Of a stretch of DNA of 64,000 bases, positions 8,162-17,609 are shown in pieces. Source of the DNA: Streptococcus mitis (GTDB taxonomy: Bacteria; Bacillota; Bacilli; Lactobacillales; Streptococcaceae); assembly GCF_002860865.1 (NCBI RefSeq), contig NZ_PKIE01000001.1, positions 744,001 through 808,000 on the forward strand, given 5' to 3'. Position numbers and translations under genes: made by a program. Under the pieces are notes generated by a model. It was not told the DNA's origin. It did not search any database and was given only the letters and a program-made list of their open reading frames with translations. Positions within the stretch are counted from its first letter, which is position 1. Each line of letters opens with the position of its first letter.

Positions 8162-8803
8162 CTATCTATAGTAACTGTACTTCTTCTCAACTTTTTTGGC
8201 AAGAATGGTCACAATCCCAATCAAAATCAAGTAAATAGCACCTGCCAAGAACATAGGAACCAGACTAGCATCACGGTTGGCAGCTGTTCGACTTGCCAAG
8301 ATAAGGTCTGAAATGCCTAGAGCATAGACTAGAGAAGTATCCTTGACCAAACTCATAACCTCATTAAAGACACTAGGAAGAACAATCTTGGTTACCTGAG
8401 GCAAAATAATGTAGCGCACTGTGTCAAAGGGACTAAACTTCAAGACCTTGGCAGCCTCATATTGACCTTTAGGAATGGTATCAATTCCCCCACGAAAGAT
8501 TTCAGCAAAGTAAGCCGCATAATTCAAAACAAAGGCAATGATAGCCGCAGGAAGGCGATCTAAACGGATCCCAATACTTGGTAGCACATAATAGATAAAA
8601 ATCAATTGCAAAAGCAAGGGTGTACCTCGCATAATCCAAATATAAATATTAATCAGATGATGGAGGAGCTTCCAATGGACTTGCAAGGCAAAGGCAATCA
8701 AAATGCCCAAGGGAATAGAAAAAATCAAGACCAGTGCAAAAACCTGTAAAGTCATGCTTGCACCGCTCAATAAACTCGGTAATATCTCAAACAAATAAGA
8801 CAT
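8162..8803 (-). CDS. Polar amino-acid ABC transporter permease
   Basis: The 213-residue membrane protein has about five hydrophobic spans and the HisM/GlnP-type signature: IWIMRGTPLLLQLIFIYY near residue 60, and the EAA loop GQYEAAKVLKFSPFDTVRYIILPQ near 130-155, which contacts the ATPase. It is the first gene of the operon, preceded by GGAGG and a clear promoter at 8833-8861. Length and motifs match single-component polar amino-acid permeases. Confidence 0.9.
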   Translation of the reverse strand: MSYLFEILPSLLSGASMTLQVFALVLIFSIPLGILIAFALQVHWKLLHHLINIYIWIMRGTPLLLQLIFIYYVLPSIGIRLDRLPAAIIAFVLNYAAYFAEIFRGGIDTIPKGQYEAAKVLKFSPFDTVRYIILPQVTKIVLPSVFNEVMSLVKDTSLVYALGISDLILASRTAANRDASLVPMFLAGAIYLILIGIVTILAKKVEKKYSYYR

Positions 8804-8832
8804 ACTGACACCTCCTAAAAATAATTGCTCCT

Positions 8833-8861
8833 ATTATAGCATAAATAAACTAAATAACCAA
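8833..8861 (-). promoter_or_regulatory. SigA promoter of the transporter operon
   Basis: On the minus strand TTGGTT (8856-8861), 17-base spacer, TATAAT (8833-8838) with an extended TGC. It lies ~30 bases before the permease start. Confidence 0.75.
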
Positions 8862-8900
8862 CTATTTTTGTAAAAAAATTCTTTTTCAATAGAAAAAATA

Positions 8901-9006
8901 CAGTGTCTTGAAGCTAGAATAGGACAACACGACTTATAAAGCCTTGTTAGAAATTTGATTTGAATTCCCTAGTCTATTTGTTTATATTCCATTTCAATAT
9001 ATTATA
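8901..9006. repeat. RUP element (degenerate ends)
   Basis: About 106 bases, closely matching the copy at 39811-39918 (shared internal run GAATTCAAATCAAATTTCT and GTCGTGTTGTCCTATTC). RUPs are non-autonomous repeats of pneumococcus and relatives, thought to be mobilised by the IS630-Spn1 transposase. One terminal repeat is eroded. It fills most of the gap between the transporter operon and the obg operon; nothing else is seen in that gap except the promoter at 8833. Confidence 0.75.
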
Positions 9007-9107
9007 ATTTATAAGTGAAAAGAAAGGACAAATTTTGCCCTTTCTCGATCTTAGCTTCTATTTGTTACCGTTAACTTGACTGATAATTGGAGTTTTATCT
9101 TACGTAT

Positions 9108-9263
9108 TTAAGATGGATTTTCCTTTTTAGTTCGTGCCAATCTCAAGGCACGATTTGGATTGAGACGATTAAATAGTTCTTCCAATTTCTTTTCATTCCA
9201 AACATCTGCGGCGGAAACAAAGTTGCCATCCGCATCTCGGAAAGATATCGGTTTATCTCCCAT
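9108..9263 (-). CDS. Small conserved protein downstream of obg, unknown function
   Basis: A 51-residue protein, MGDKPISFRDADGNFVSAAD..., charged and probably cytoplasmic. Its ATG lies 9 bases after the obg stop and is preceded by AGGAG with 6-base spacing, so it is the last gene of the obg operon. A short protein is annotated at the corresponding place in pneumococcal genomes (from memory). There is no recognisable domain; the segment VWNEKKLEELFNRLNPNRAL is predicted helical. Confidence 0.7.
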   Translation of the reverse strand: MGDKPISFRDADGNFVSAADVWNEKKLEELFNRLNPNRALRLARTKKENPS

Positions 9264-9272
9264 ATCAGTCTC

Positions 9273-10583
9273 CTAGTCTACAAATTCAAACTCAAATTTA
9301 CCAATGCGGACCAAATCCCTATCCTTAGCACCACGCGCACGAAGGGCTTCATCAACCCCCATGCCACGTAGCTGGCGAGCAAATTTCATGACTGATTCGT
9401 CACGATCAAAGTTGGTCATATTAAAGAGTTTCATCAGTTTTTCACCAGAAAGCACCCATGTTGCATCGTCATCACGACTAATTTCAAAGGCTTTTTCTTC
9501 CTCGTCAAAGCCGTAGTATGCTTCTTCTTCCATATCTGACTCGTCATAGAGCAAGAATTCTGGTGTCTTGTCTAACAATTCAGCTGTAGCATCCAATAGC
9601 GTTGCCAGACCTTGCTTAGTCAAACCAGAAATTGGGAAGATAGCTGGTAACTCTTCAAATTCATCATAATTTTCAGCCAATTTTTTCTTAAATTCTTTAA
9701 GATTTTCTTGACTCTCAGGCATGTCCATTTTGTTGGCTACGATAATCTGTGGACGCTCCATGAGACGAAGATTGTATGACTCCAACTCCTTGTTAATGGC
9801 TAGATAATCCTCATAAGGATCACGGCCTTCGCTAGCTGACATATCAATGATGTGAAGGATGACACGTGTACGCTCGATGTGACGGAGGAACTGAGTTCCC
9901 AAACCAACACCTTGACTAGCGCCTTCAATCAAACCTGGTAAATCAGCTACTGCAAAGGATTCACCTGATTGGGTACGAACCATTCCTAGATTTGGCACAA
10001 TTGTCGTAAAGTGGTAGGCACCGATTTTTGGTTTAGCCGATGTGATAACACTTAAAAGTGTTGATTTCCCAACAGATGGGAATCCTACTAAACCGACATC
10101 TGCCAAGATTTTTAGTTCCAATTGTAACTCACGTTCCTGACCTGGTTCTCCATTTTCAGAGATTTCCGGTGCAGGATTTTTTGGTGTCGCAAAGCGGATG
10201 TTTCCACGTCCACCACGACCACCGTGGGCAACGATAAATTCTTGACCATGTTCAATCAAATCTGTCAAAACCTTGCCAGTCTCTGCATCACGAACAGTCG
10301 TACCTTGTGGTACTCGAACTCTAAGGTCCTCAGCACCACGACCATGCATCCCTTTGGTCATTCCTTTCTCACCAGAATCAGCCTTGAAATGGCGATTATA
10401 GCGGAAATCCATGAGGGTACGTAAACCTTCATCTACAACGAAGACGACATTGCCTCCACGACCACCATCACCGCCCCAAGGACCGCCATTAGGGACATAT
10501 TTTTCACGGCGAAAGGCAACCATGCCATCACCACCATTACCAGCCTTGACCTTGATCTTAGCTGTATCTAAAAACATACTCAT
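9273..10583 (-). CDS. obg: Ribosome-assembly GTPase Obg/CgtA
   Basis: The 436-residue protein has the three Obg parts: a Gly-rich N-terminal domain (residues 1-158, [17 protein letters not shown]), a GTPase domain with P-loop GFPSVGKST (~167), switch DLPGLIEGA and NKMD, and a C-terminal OCT domain (~350-430). It binds the 50S subunit and acts in ribosome maturation and stress control. The start is MSMFLD or the second ATG (MFLD); both fit the weak upstream purine-rich site. It is followed by a coupled small gene. Confidence 0.96.
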   Translation of the reverse strand: MSMFLDTAKIKVKAGNGGDGMVAFRREKYVPNGGPWGGDGGRGGNVVFVVDEGLRTLMDFRYNRHFKADSGEKGMTKGMHGRGAEDLRVRVPQGTTVRDAETGKVLTDLIEHGQEFIVAHGGRGGRGNIRFATPKNPAPEISENGEPGQERELQLELKILADVGLVGFPSVGKSTLLSVITSAKPKIGAYHFTTIVPNLGMVRTQSGESFAVADLPGLIEGASQGVGLGTQFLRHIERTRVILHIIDMSASEGRDPYEDYLAINKELESYNLRLMERPQIIVANKMDMPESQENLKEFKKKLAENYDEFEELPAIFPISGLTKQGLATLLDATAELLDKTPEFLLYDESDMEEEAYYGFDEEEKAFEISRDDDATWVLSGEKLMKLFNMTNFDRDESVMKFARQLRGMGVDEALRARGAKDRDLVRIGKFEFEFVD

Positions 10584-10599
10584 TTTTTCTTCTCACTTT

Positions 10600-10622
10600 A
10601 AAAAAGGGCTGGGAAATCCCAG
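10600..10622 (-). terminator. Weak terminator between the DUF4044-like gene and obg
   Basis: On the minus strand GACTGGGATTTCCCAGCCC is followed by TTTTTT. The stem is short (5-6 bp), so partial readthrough is likely. Confidence 0.5.
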
Positions 10623-10646
10623 TCACTAAATTTTCTTGAATCTATT

Positions 10647-10781
10647 TTATAGATTACTGAGGGCACCAATAGCAGTTGCAAAAATTCCCAATAAACTTGC
10701 TACTAGCATGATAATCACGATAAACAAGGTTATTTTCTCAAACATAGTTTTTTTACGATTTCCATTATCTCCAAATGCCAT
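10647..10781 (-). CDS. Small membrane protein, DUF4044-like
   Basis: A 44-residue protein: a hydrophilic N-terminus MAFGDNGNRKKTMFEKITLF followed by one membrane span (residues ~18-40). The ATG is preceded by GAAGGAGAG. Length and the N-terminal pattern match the short streptococcal DUF4044 proteins as I remember them. It lies between the PspC-domain gene and obg on the same strand. Function unknown. Confidence 0.75.
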   Translation of the reverse strand: MAFGDNGNRKKTMFEKITLFIVIIMLVASLLGIFATAIGALSNL

Positions 10782-10839
10782 TTTTCTCTCCTTCGTTGCA
10801 TTCTATTTTCTATTATCTTAGCATGAATTGAACTAGTTT

Positions 10840-11031
10840 TCAATAGTCAGTTGCTACAGGCGCAATAATCCATAAAATGATATAAGCTACAATTCCCGCT
10901 CCGTAACAGAAAGCAAGGACACCCCATATTACGCGAACAATAGTAGGATCCATATCAAAATAATGGGCTACCCCAGCACAAACACCAGCAATCTTTTTAT
11001 CACGACCGCTTCTCATTAATTGTTTTTTCAT
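10840..11031 (-). CDS. PspC-domain small membrane protein
   Basis: A 63-residue protein, MKKQLMRSGRDKKIAGVCAG, with the PspC-domain pattern (GVCAGVAHYFDMDPTIVRVIW) and one to two hydrophobic segments in the C-terminal half. PspC proteins act in envelope stress in other bacteria; the role here is unknown. The ATG at 11031 has AGAGGAAC upstream; a longer in-frame start lies inside the preceding gene and is less likely. It follows the glycosyltransferase pair on the same strand. Confidence 0.82.
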   Translation of the reverse strand: MKKQLMRSGRDKKIAGVCAGVAHYFDMDPTIVRVIWGVLAFCYGAGIVAYIILWIIAPVATDY

Positions 11032-11044
11032 ACTGTTCCTCTTT

Positions 11045-12370
11045 CTATTCTTCATGGTCTTTCCAATAATCTCTTATGCTGATCAACTGTGTTTTTGAAG
11101 CCTTCAGCATGCGTCTAGAGCCTTTTACGGGTACAGCAACCACCTGTTGCGGTAAATACAAAACTGTCTTAAAGATACGCTGGCTGACCGTATCATCTTT
11201 GGCTAAATCTTTCTGGAAATTATTTGAAATAATAGCGTCAAGATAAAACTCATGCACCCGTTTTCCAAAGTTCTCAGCTGAAATCTCGTACAACTTCTCT
11301 GATAAAGTATGCTCATTCATGTCTGGTGTTGCAATCAGGGCTTCCAAAATAGCTCCAGCCAAATCATGTTCACCGTAATACAAGGTGCCAAACATCTTGT
11401 CATTGATCAGATTGTCCAGATAAGGATTTCCATGTGCAATTACAGGAGTCCCACTGGCTAAGCTTTCCAAGTAGGTCAAGCCTTGGGTTTCACTTGTCGA
11501 TGCCGAGATGAAGAAATCCGCCCCCTTATAGTAAAGAGCTGTCTCACTAGGAGCAATCATCCCTGTAAAGACAACAGAGTCTTGAATCTCTAGTTTCTGG
11601 GCTTGCTCTTTGAGGTCATCCAGATAAGGACCATCCCCAGCTACCACCAGTTTAACCTTGTCTTCTTCTTTCAGAACTTCTGCAAAGGCTGCTAGTACTG
11701 CTTGAATATTTTTTTCATAGGAAATTCTGGAAAGACTAAGCAACATCTTTTCATCATCTTGAACCCCTAGTTTAGTACGCAGTTCTGTCAAATTTTCCTG
11801 CTTGATTTCCGAACGCTCAAACTTAGCTAATTCAATCCCAGTTGGAATGACCCGTTTTTCAACCTTAACCTTATAGTCAGATAGCAAGTCATGGACAATC
11901 TCACTAGGGCAAATAACCCCATCCACATCGTGCAGGAAACCTCTGACCAGATACTTAACCATACTAGGACGAATCAACATCCCCTTAGCAATATAATGCA
12001 CATAGTCTTCGTACTGGGTGTGATAGGTATGGATGACTGGAATCTTCAATTCACGCGCAATCCAAATTCCCAACAAGCCAAGAGAAAATTCTGTCTGAGT
12101 ATGGATAATATCCAGTTGATATTGTTTAGCAATTTCAAGCGCCTTGCTGAATCCTCGATAGGCAAAGCGGCGATCCTTAAAAGCAAAGAAGGGAACACTT
12201 GGAATGCGGATAATTTGCCAATCTTCATAACGATTGACATCCTTATCTGTCGTCGTAAAGATAAAAACAACGTGCCCCTGCTTTTCAAGTTCGGTTTTCA
12301 AGGTTCGAATACTGGTCGCAACACCTGAAACCTGAGGAAAATAGGTATCTGTAAATAAACCAATTCGCAT
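11045..12370 (-). CDS. Glycosyltransferase family 4, probable glucosyl-diacylglycerol synthase
   Basis: A 441-residue GT-B enzyme: N-terminal acceptor domain (RIGLFTDTYFPQVSGVATSI), C-terminal nucleotide-sugar domain with SRISYEKNIQAVLAAF and the ExE-type motif SETQGLTYLESLASGTPVIA. The pneumococcal counterpart next to cpoA (Spr0982 in R6, from memory) makes monoglucosyl-diacylglycerol, the first step in glycolipid and lipoteichoic-acid anchor synthesis. It lies 15 bases after cpoA, with GAGGTAA before the ATG, so both are made together. Substrate assignment rests on synteny. Confidence 0.87.
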   Translation of the reverse strand: MRIGLFTDTYFPQVSGVATSIRTLKTELEKQGHVVFIFTTTDKDVNRYEDWQIIRIPSVPFFAFKDRRFAYRGFSKALEIAKQYQLDIIHTQTEFSLGLLGIWIARELKIPVIHTYHTQYEDYVHYIAKGMLIRPSMVKYLVRGFLHDVDGVICPSEIVHDLLSDYKVKVEKRVIPTGIELAKFERSEIKQENLTELRTKLGVQDDEKMLLSLSRISYEKNIQAVLAAFAEVLKEEDKVKLVVAGDGPYLDDLKEQAQKLEIQDSVVFTGMIAPSETALYYKGADFFISASTSETQGLTYLESLASGTPVIAHGNPYLDNLINDKMFGTLYYGEHDLAGAILEALIATPDMNEHTLSEKLYEISAENFGKRVHEFYLDAIISNNFQKDLAKDDTVSQRIFKTVLYLPQQVVAVPVKGSRRMLKASKTQLISIRDYWKDHEE

Positions 12371-12385
12371 AGATTACCTCACTTT

Positions 12386-13429
12386 TTACTTTCTCCCTAA
12401 AGCAGCTTGTTTTTCATAAAAATCCAACCAGATTTGCAACAGATGCTCTTCTGAATATTCTCTGGAAATATTCTTAGCTTTTTCTTTCAAATCTTTTAAA
12501 GCAGCAGGATTTGCTTGATATTCCAGAATAGCCTCTTTCATCTCTTCTCTATCTGCTGTCGCCCGATAATTTCCCTCCAAAATCACCTTATAAAGATCCA
12601 AATCACGTAACATAATAGGAGCTTCACAACTAGCAGCCTCTAAAATCGTCATCGGAAAGAGCTCATTATAACTAGGCAACAAGAAAAGGTCCGCTAGGGC
12701 ATACAATTCGCGCATCCGCTCTGGCGATACAATACCTGGAAAAATCAAATTTTTAGGGGGATTCTCCATGATTTTCTTGTAACGTTCATAACCATCTGTC
12801 ATACCACCAAAAGAGAAACCACCTGCCCAGATAAAGGTAATTTGCGGCAATTCCTCAGCCAGACGGATAAAATCGTCAATCCCTTTGCGCTTCTGAACTT
12901 GACCAGCACCTACTACGATAAACTGATTGTCACTAAGACCTAGCTCTGTACGCAGTCTCGCTACCTCTTCCTGTGGAAGAGGATGCCATTTTTCCTTGTT
13001 TACAAAGTTAGGAATATAAGTCACTTTTTTACGTGGAATACCAGCTGCCACCAAATCCTCGATAAACATAGGATTGACCACCACCAAATGCTCCATCCGG
13101 TTGTAAAAAGAAAATACATAGCGTTTCACAATTCCCTTTAAGAAAAATGGAATTTTCAAACTCCCCTCAAGTGTATCAGGTAAGAAATGCACATAGCCAA
13201 TTTTCCTTCCTGAGCGTTTCTTTTGGAATGTTGATAAATAATAGGGGAAATCAATGGTATGAAAGTGAGTCACATCTGCCTCTATTGGAAGATTTTCTGT
13301 AACAATCAATTGGTCCTTTGCATCTCGGTGAAGAAGACGAACTAATTCACGGTAAGCACCTGAAACTCCTTGTCCTGCTACTTTCTCACTTGAACTCAAC
13401 ATATTGATGCGTAATTTCTTTTTTTCCAT
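12386..13429 (-). CDS. cpoA: Glycolipid galactosyltransferase CpoA
   Basis: The 347-residue GT-B family-4 enzyme has VGAGQVQKRKGIDDFIRLAEEL and the donor-site motif PSYNELFPMTILEAASCEAPI. In pneumococcus CpoA adds galactose to glucosyl-diacylglycerol, and mutations alter membrane glycolipids and beta-lactam susceptibility (established, from memory). The ATG at 13429 (MEKKKLRINML) has no visible ribosome site. A perfect TATAAT ends 7 bases before it, implying a leaderless mRNA. An in-frame start 13 codons upstream would place the -10 inside the gene. Confidence 0.87.
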   Translation of the reverse strand: MEKKKLRINMLSSSEKVAGQGVSGAYRELVRLLHRDAKDQLIVTENLPIEADVTHFHTIDFPYYLSTFQKKRSGRKIGYVHFLPDTLEGSLKIPFFLKGIVKRYVFSFYNRMEHLVVVNPMFIEDLVAAGIPRKKVTYIPNFVNKEKWHPLPQEEVARLRTELGLSDNQFIVVGAGQVQKRKGIDDFIRLAEELPQITFIWAGGFSFGGMTDGYERYKKIMENPPKNLIFPGIVSPERMRELYALADLFLLPSYNELFPMTILEAASCEAPIMLRDLDLYKVILEGNYRATADREEMKEAILEYQANPAALKDLKEKAKNISREYSEEHLLQIWLDFYEKQAALGRK

Positions 13430-13436
13430 AACTACT

Positions 13437-13445
13437 ATTATATCA
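13437..13445 (-). promoter_or_regulatory. Extended -10 promoter giving leaderless cpoA mRNA
   Basis: On the minus strand TGATATAAT, hexamer 13437-13442, lies 7 bases before the cpoA ATG at 13429. The usual -10 to +1 distance would place the transcription start at or next to the ATG. The -35 is weak, consistent with an extended -10. Confidence 0.65.
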
Positions 13446-13475
13446 TTTTCTTTGAATAAAATCAGCAAAAGAAAG

Positions 13476-13528
13476 GAGAGACTAGAGGAAAAGAGGGGGA
13501 AATTTCCTCACTTTTCCAACGGTCTCTC
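13476..13528 (-). terminator. Large hairpin terminator after the rpoD-sufT-like operon
   Basis: Outer arms GAGAGAC/GTCTCTC and inner arms GGAAAAG/CTTTTCC and GGAAA/TTTCC form a long, bulged stem, followed on the minus strand by CTTTCTTTTG. It separates rpoD transcription from the cpoA promoter. Confidence 0.7.
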
Positions 13529-13544
13529 ACATGCTTTTATATGT

Positions 13545-13874
13545 TTACTTAATGCCTAGGGCAATGCGTGCATAGCGACTCATTTTTTCAACTGTCCAGG
13601 CTGGATACCAGACTAATTTAACTTCAGTATCCGTTACTTCTGGCACCTCTGTCATGGCATCATAAATCTGATCTGTCAAAAGGTCTGCTAGGGGACAACC
13701 CATAGTTGTCAAAGTCATATCAATCTCTGTTTGCCCTGTGTCGCCGTCAAAACGAATCTCATAAATCAAACCAAGATTAACAATATCGATTCCCAACTCA
13801 GGGTCGATGACTTCTTCCAAGGCTGTTAAAATGCGTGTTTTGATGTTTTCAATTTGCTCTTCTGTATAAGCCAT
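13545..13874 (-). CDS. MIP18/SufT-family protein (DUF59)
   Basis: A 109-residue single-domain protein, MAYTEEQIENIKTRILTALE, with the DUF59 hallmarks VIDPELGIDIVNLGLIY and TTMGCPLADLL, including the conserved Cys. Family members assist Fe-S cluster maturation. The ATG at 13874 is chosen because GTGAGG lies 6 bases upstream; three extra in-frame codons upstream overlap that site. It sits 14 bases after rpoD, the same arrangement as in pneumococcus. The function is inferred from the family. Confidence 0.87.
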   Translation of the reverse strand: MAYTEEQIENIKTRILTALEEVIDPELGIDIVNLGLIYEIRFDGDTGQTEIDMTLTTMGCPLADLLTDQIYDAMTEVPEVTDTEVKLVWYPAWTVEKMSRYARIALGIK

Positions 13875-13888
13875 ATTCATCCTCACTC

Positions 13889-14998
13889 TTAGTCTTCAAT
13901 AAAATCACGAAGCGGTTTGCTACGACTTGGTTGGCGTAGTTTTCTCAAAGCCTTGGCTTCAATCTGACGGATACGCTCGCGAGTCACATTAAAGACTTTA
14001 CCCACATCTTCAAGGGTGCGCATTTTTCCATCATCTAGCCCGAAACGGAGACGTAGAACATTTTCTTCACGGTCTGTAAGAGTATCCAAGACCTCATCCA
14101 ACTGCTCACGCAAGACAATACGAGTTGTATAGTCCACTGGATTTTCAATCACTTCATCTTCGATAAAGTCTCCAAGGTGGCTATCATCCTCTTCACCGAT
14201 TGGAGTTTCAAGAGATACTGGTTCTTGAGCAATCTTCAAGATTTCACGAACCTTATCAGGAGTCATATCCATACGTTCAGCGATTTGCTCAGGTGTTGGA
14301 TCTTGTCCCAATTCTTGAAGAAGATTACGCTGTTCACGAACAAGCTTGTTAATCGTTTCAACCATGTGAACTGGGATACGGATGGTACGAGCTTGATCCG
14401 CAATAGCACGAGTAATAGCTTGACGAATCCACCAAGTTGCATAAGTTGAGAACTTGAACCCTTTAGAATAGTCGAACTTGTCAACCGCCTTCATCAAGCC
14501 CATGTTCCCTTCTTGAATCAAGTCAAGGAACTGCATACCACGGCCGACATAGCGTTTGGCAATAGAAACAACCAAACGAAGGTTGGCTTCCGCAAGACGT
14601 TGTTTGGCTTCAATATCACCAGCTTCAACAGCTAGTGCCAATTCTTTTTCCTCTTCATTGGTCAAGAGAGGAACGACCCCGATTTCTTTCAAGTACATAC
14701 GAACAGGGTCATTGACCTTAGCCGAAGTTGAACCAATCAAGTCCTCATCGCTGAGTTCTGGCTCTTCTTCAGTGCTAAGAACACGCGCACTTGGATTTCC
14801 TTCGTTATCTGTGATCGAAATTCCTGCATCTTGAATCCGTTGCAAGAGATCTTCAATCCCATCAGCGTCCAAGGTAAAAGGAACGACAAGACTAGCATTG
14901 ATTTCATCATCTGTTGCTGTCCCTTTTTGCTTATGATTACGGATAAATTCTGCTACTTGTACGTCAAATGTTGTTACTTCTTTTTGTTTTGTTACCAT
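13889..14998 (-). CDS. rpoD: Primary sigma factor RpoD (SigA)
   Basis: The 369-residue factor has region 1.2 ([16 protein letters not shown]), region 2 with [18 protein letters not shown] and [16 protein letters not shown] (core binding and -10 melting), region 3 and region 4 ([20 protein letters not shown]) that reads the -35. It directs housekeeping transcription. The gene lies 2 bases after the dnaG stop, forming the conserved dnaG-rpoD macromolecular-synthesis pair. Confidence 0.97.
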   Translation of the reverse strand: MVTKQKEVTTFDVQVAEFIRNHKQKGTATDDEINASLVVPFTLDADGIEDLLQRIQDAGISITDNEGNPSARVLSTEEEPELSDEDLIGSTSAKVNDPVRMYLKEIGVVPLLTNEEEKELALAVEAGDIEAKQRLAEANLRLVVSIAKRYVGRGMQFLDLIQEGNMGLMKAVDKFDYSKGFKFSTYATWWIRQAITRAIADQARTIRIPVHMVETINKLVREQRNLLQELGQDPTPEQIAERMDMTPDKVREILKIAQEPVSLETPIGEEDDSHLGDFIEDEVIENPVDYTTRIVLREQLDEVLDTLTDREENVLRLRFGLDDGKMRTLEDVGKVFNVTRERIRQIEAKALRKLRQPSRSKPLRDFIED

Positions 14999-15000
14999 TA

Positions 15001-16761
15001 TTACTCCATTCTTCTCTTTTGGGAAATTAAACGTTCCAATTCTTCTAAGGCTGTGTCTGTATCTCCTACATGGCTCGCTTCCTGCACCTTCTTTTTGATT
15101 CTCATATTGTCCTGATTCAAGAGAGCCTTGTTTCGAGTCATTTCTACTTCACTAAGTTCCTGAGGTGACATCTCAGCAGGCAAATCCTGAGCTAAAACTT
15201 GGTACCAAGCTCTTTCAACTTCCTCTGTCTGTTCTGCTAGAACTTCTGGAGGAAGATTACCATACTGACCAAGCAAGTCATATAAGACCTGAAATTCAGG
15301 AGTGTCAAATGCAAAGTCTTCTCGCAAGCGGTAATCGTTCAAAATAAGAGGGGATTCCATCATTCGATAAAGTAGATGAGCTTCTGCCCTCATAATAGCC
15401 GATAACTGCTTGGTGACAGGCATAGTGATTGACGTCGGTCTGGAAATACCTTCCATGCGATTCTGCCTTTGTGCCTGACGACTCTCATTAACAATCTGCT
15501 CAATCTGGGCATAATCAAAAGATGCCAGACTGTCAGCTAAAATATGAATATAGCTGTTTTGAGCAGTGATAGACTTTTCTTGAACAATCAAAGGAGCTAT
15601 TTTTTCAATAAACTCAATCTGTGCCTGCAGATTTTCACTATTTTCAGGCTTATACTGGTGAATGTAGAACTCAATCGGACTAATACGAGTTTTCGTTAAT
15701 AGATAGGCCAAGTCTTCTGGTCCATTTTTTTGTAGATACTCATCTGGATCCAAGTTATCAGGCATGCTAACGATTTGCACAGGCATATCACCAATTTCAT
15801 CCAATGCTTTCAATGTCGCGGCTTGCCCTGCCTTATCGCCATCGTAAACAAGAACTAACTTCTTCGTTAGCCTTTTCAGATGCTCGACATGCTCTCGACT
15901 CAAGGCTGTTCCCATAGATGCGACAGCGTTTTCGATTCCAGACCGATAAGCTGCAATGACATCCATGAACCCTTCCATGAGGTAAATCTCACTGGTTTTA
16001 CCAGAAGATTTTTTTGCCCTATCCATATGATATAATTCGTAACTTTTGTTAAAAATTGCAGTCGATCGGCTATTTTTATACTTAGAAGTTTGTGAATCCG
16101 TTTTCTGCCAGATACGACCTGAGAAGGCAATAACCTTTCCCTGGTCATTTGTCAGGGGAAACATAATGCGATTGTGAAAGGTGTCTACAAATTGATTTGC
16201 ATCCGAGAGATAAAACAGTCCTGAATCTAGGAAATCCTCATCACGATACTGACCAGACAAACGCTGATAGAGATAGTTTCGTTCTGGGGGTGCTAAACCA
16301 ATTCGAAAATGTTTGAGCACTTCATCTGTCAAACCACGCTGATAAAGGTAATTTCTGGCCTCTTCACCCATGGTCGTTGTCATGAGAATAGCATGGTAAA
16401 ATTTGGCAGCATCTTCGTGCATATCATAAAGAGCTTGGTGGGGTGAAGCTGGCTTCTGTTCACTATAAAGCGGTGTTTCTACCTCTATCCCAACACGCTG
16501 ACCTAAGATTTGGACAGCCTCCATAAAGGGAACCCCTTGGTACTCCTCGATGAACTTAAAGACATCACCTGAGCGACCACAACCAAAACAGTGGTAAAAC
16601 TGCTTGTCCTCTACAACGTTGAAAGAAGGTGTTTTTTCACCATGAAAAGGACAGAGCCCTAGATAGTTCCGTCCTGCCTTTTGTAAAGAAATCACATCAC
16701 CTATGACTTCCACAATGTTGGCATTGTTTTTGATTTCTTCAATGACTTGTTTGTCAACCAT
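15001..16761 (-). CDS. dnaG: DNA primase DnaG
   Basis: A 586-residue primase: an N-terminal zinc-binding domain ([14 protein letters not shown] ... HCFGCG, residues ~36-62), TOPRIM catalytic core ([13 protein letters not shown] ... [10 protein letters not shown], ~255-310) and a C-terminal helicase-binding region. It makes RNA primers at the replication fork. The ATG at 16761 ([10 protein letters not shown]) is chosen because GGAGGT lies 7 bases upstream; the five-codon longer start has no ribosome site. Confidence 0.96.
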   Translation of the reverse strand: MVDKQVIEEIKNNANIVEVIGDVISLQKAGRNYLGLCPFHGEKTPSFNVVEDKQFYHCFGCGRSGDVFKFIEEYQGVPFMEAVQILGQRVGIEVETPLYSEQKPASPHQALYDMHEDAAKFYHAILMTTTMGEEARNYLYQRGLTDEVLKHFRIGLAPPERNYLYQRLSGQYRDEDFLDSGLFYLSDANQFVDTFHNRIMFPLTNDQGKVIAFSGRIWQKTDSQTSKYKNSRSTAIFNKSYELYHMDRAKKSSGKTSEIYLMEGFMDVIAAYRSGIENAVASMGTALSREHVEHLKRLTKKLVLVYDGDKAGQAATLKALDEIGDMPVQIVSMPDNLDPDEYLQKNGPEDLAYLLTKTRISPIEFYIHQYKPENSENLQAQIEFIEKIAPLIVQEKSITAQNSYIHILADSLASFDYAQIEQIVNESRQAQRQNRMEGISRPTSITMPVTKQLSAIMRAEAHLLYRMMESPLILNDYRLREDFAFDTPEFQVLYDLLGQYGNLPPEVLAEQTEEVERAWYQVLAQDLPAEMSPQELSEVEMTRNKALLNQDNMRIKKKVQEASHVGDTDTALEELERLISQKRRME

Positions 16762-16850
16762 ACACAATACCTCCATGTTATCATAGTTTACTTTATATAG
16801 TATACTTTATTTCAGAAAAAAAGTAAACCATTTCACTCATTTTCCCTACT

Positions 16851-17609
16851 TTATTCAAAGAGTTGATAATAATCAGAGATTTTCATTTTTGCTTTTTCTT
16901 CTTGGGTCAAATCTTGGATAATCCGTCCTTCTTTCATGACAATTAAACGATTGCCATATTTGAGAGCATCTTCCATATGGTGAGTAATCATAAGCGCTGT
17001 CAGATGATCTTTCTTGACAAATTCATCCGTCAATTTCATCAAGGCCACACTGGTCTTTGGATCAAGGGCTGCAGTATGCTCGTCTAACAAGAGTAATTCA
17101 GGACGCTTCAAGGTTGCCATCAAGAGACTCAAGGCCTGTCTTTGCCCACCTGATAAGAACTCAATCGGTGTATTCAAGTGTTTCTCAAGACCGTTTCCCA
17201 CTTTTTCAATAGTTGCCTGAAACTCATCCTTATAGCTAGCCAGACGTCTAGGAAACAGTCCACGCTTTTCACCACGAAACTTGGCAATCAAAAGATTTTC
17301 AGCTACCGTCATACGAGGAGCTGTTCCCATTTTCGGATCTTGAAAGACACGTGAAAGATACTTTGCTCGCTTTTCTGGTGAAAATTTAGTAACATCTTCA
17401 CCTAAAATACGGATAGATCCACTGCTTAGTGATAAGGTTCCTGCAATGGTGTTAAAGAGGGTTGATTTCCCAGCACCATTTCCACCCAAAATCGTGATAA
17501 AATCCTGTTCAAAAATTTCTAAGGAAACATCATTTAAAATAATCTTTTCTTCATCAAAGCCATTTTTAACGACTTTGGTTGCATTTTTTAATTCTACAAT
17601 TGCTGTCAT
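16851..17609 (-). CDS. trpZ: Putative tryptophan ABC transporter ATPase
   Basis: The 252-residue ATPase has Walker A GGNGAGKST (~42-50), signature LSGGQRQALS (~148), Walker B LLLLDEHTAALD (with His in place of the usual Pro) and H-loop ITHHMEDA. It belongs to the TrpZ/YtgX group predicted to import tryptophan-like substrates. The start overlaps the permease stop by 4 bases (17606-17609), indicating translational coupling. Substrate inference comes from the Trp T-box upstream of the operon. Confidence 0.88.
   Translation of the reverse strand: MTAIVELKNATKVVKNGFDEEKIILNDVSLEIFEQDFITILGGNGAGKSTLFNTIAGTLSLSSGSIRILGEDVTKFSPEKRAKYLSRVFQDPKMGTAPRMTVAENLLIAKFRGEKRGLFPRRLASYKDEFQATIEKVGNGLEKHLNTPIEFLSGGQRQALSLLMATLKRPELLLLDEHTAALDPKTSVALMKLTDEFVKKDHLTALMITHHMEDALKYGNRLIVMKEGRIIQDLTQEEKAKMKISDYYQLFE

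Noticed and set aside
8804..9107. Hidden gene in the gap between the transporter operon and the obg operon
   Set aside because: The gap is accounted for by a promoter and a RUP; no ORF with a ribosome site was found.
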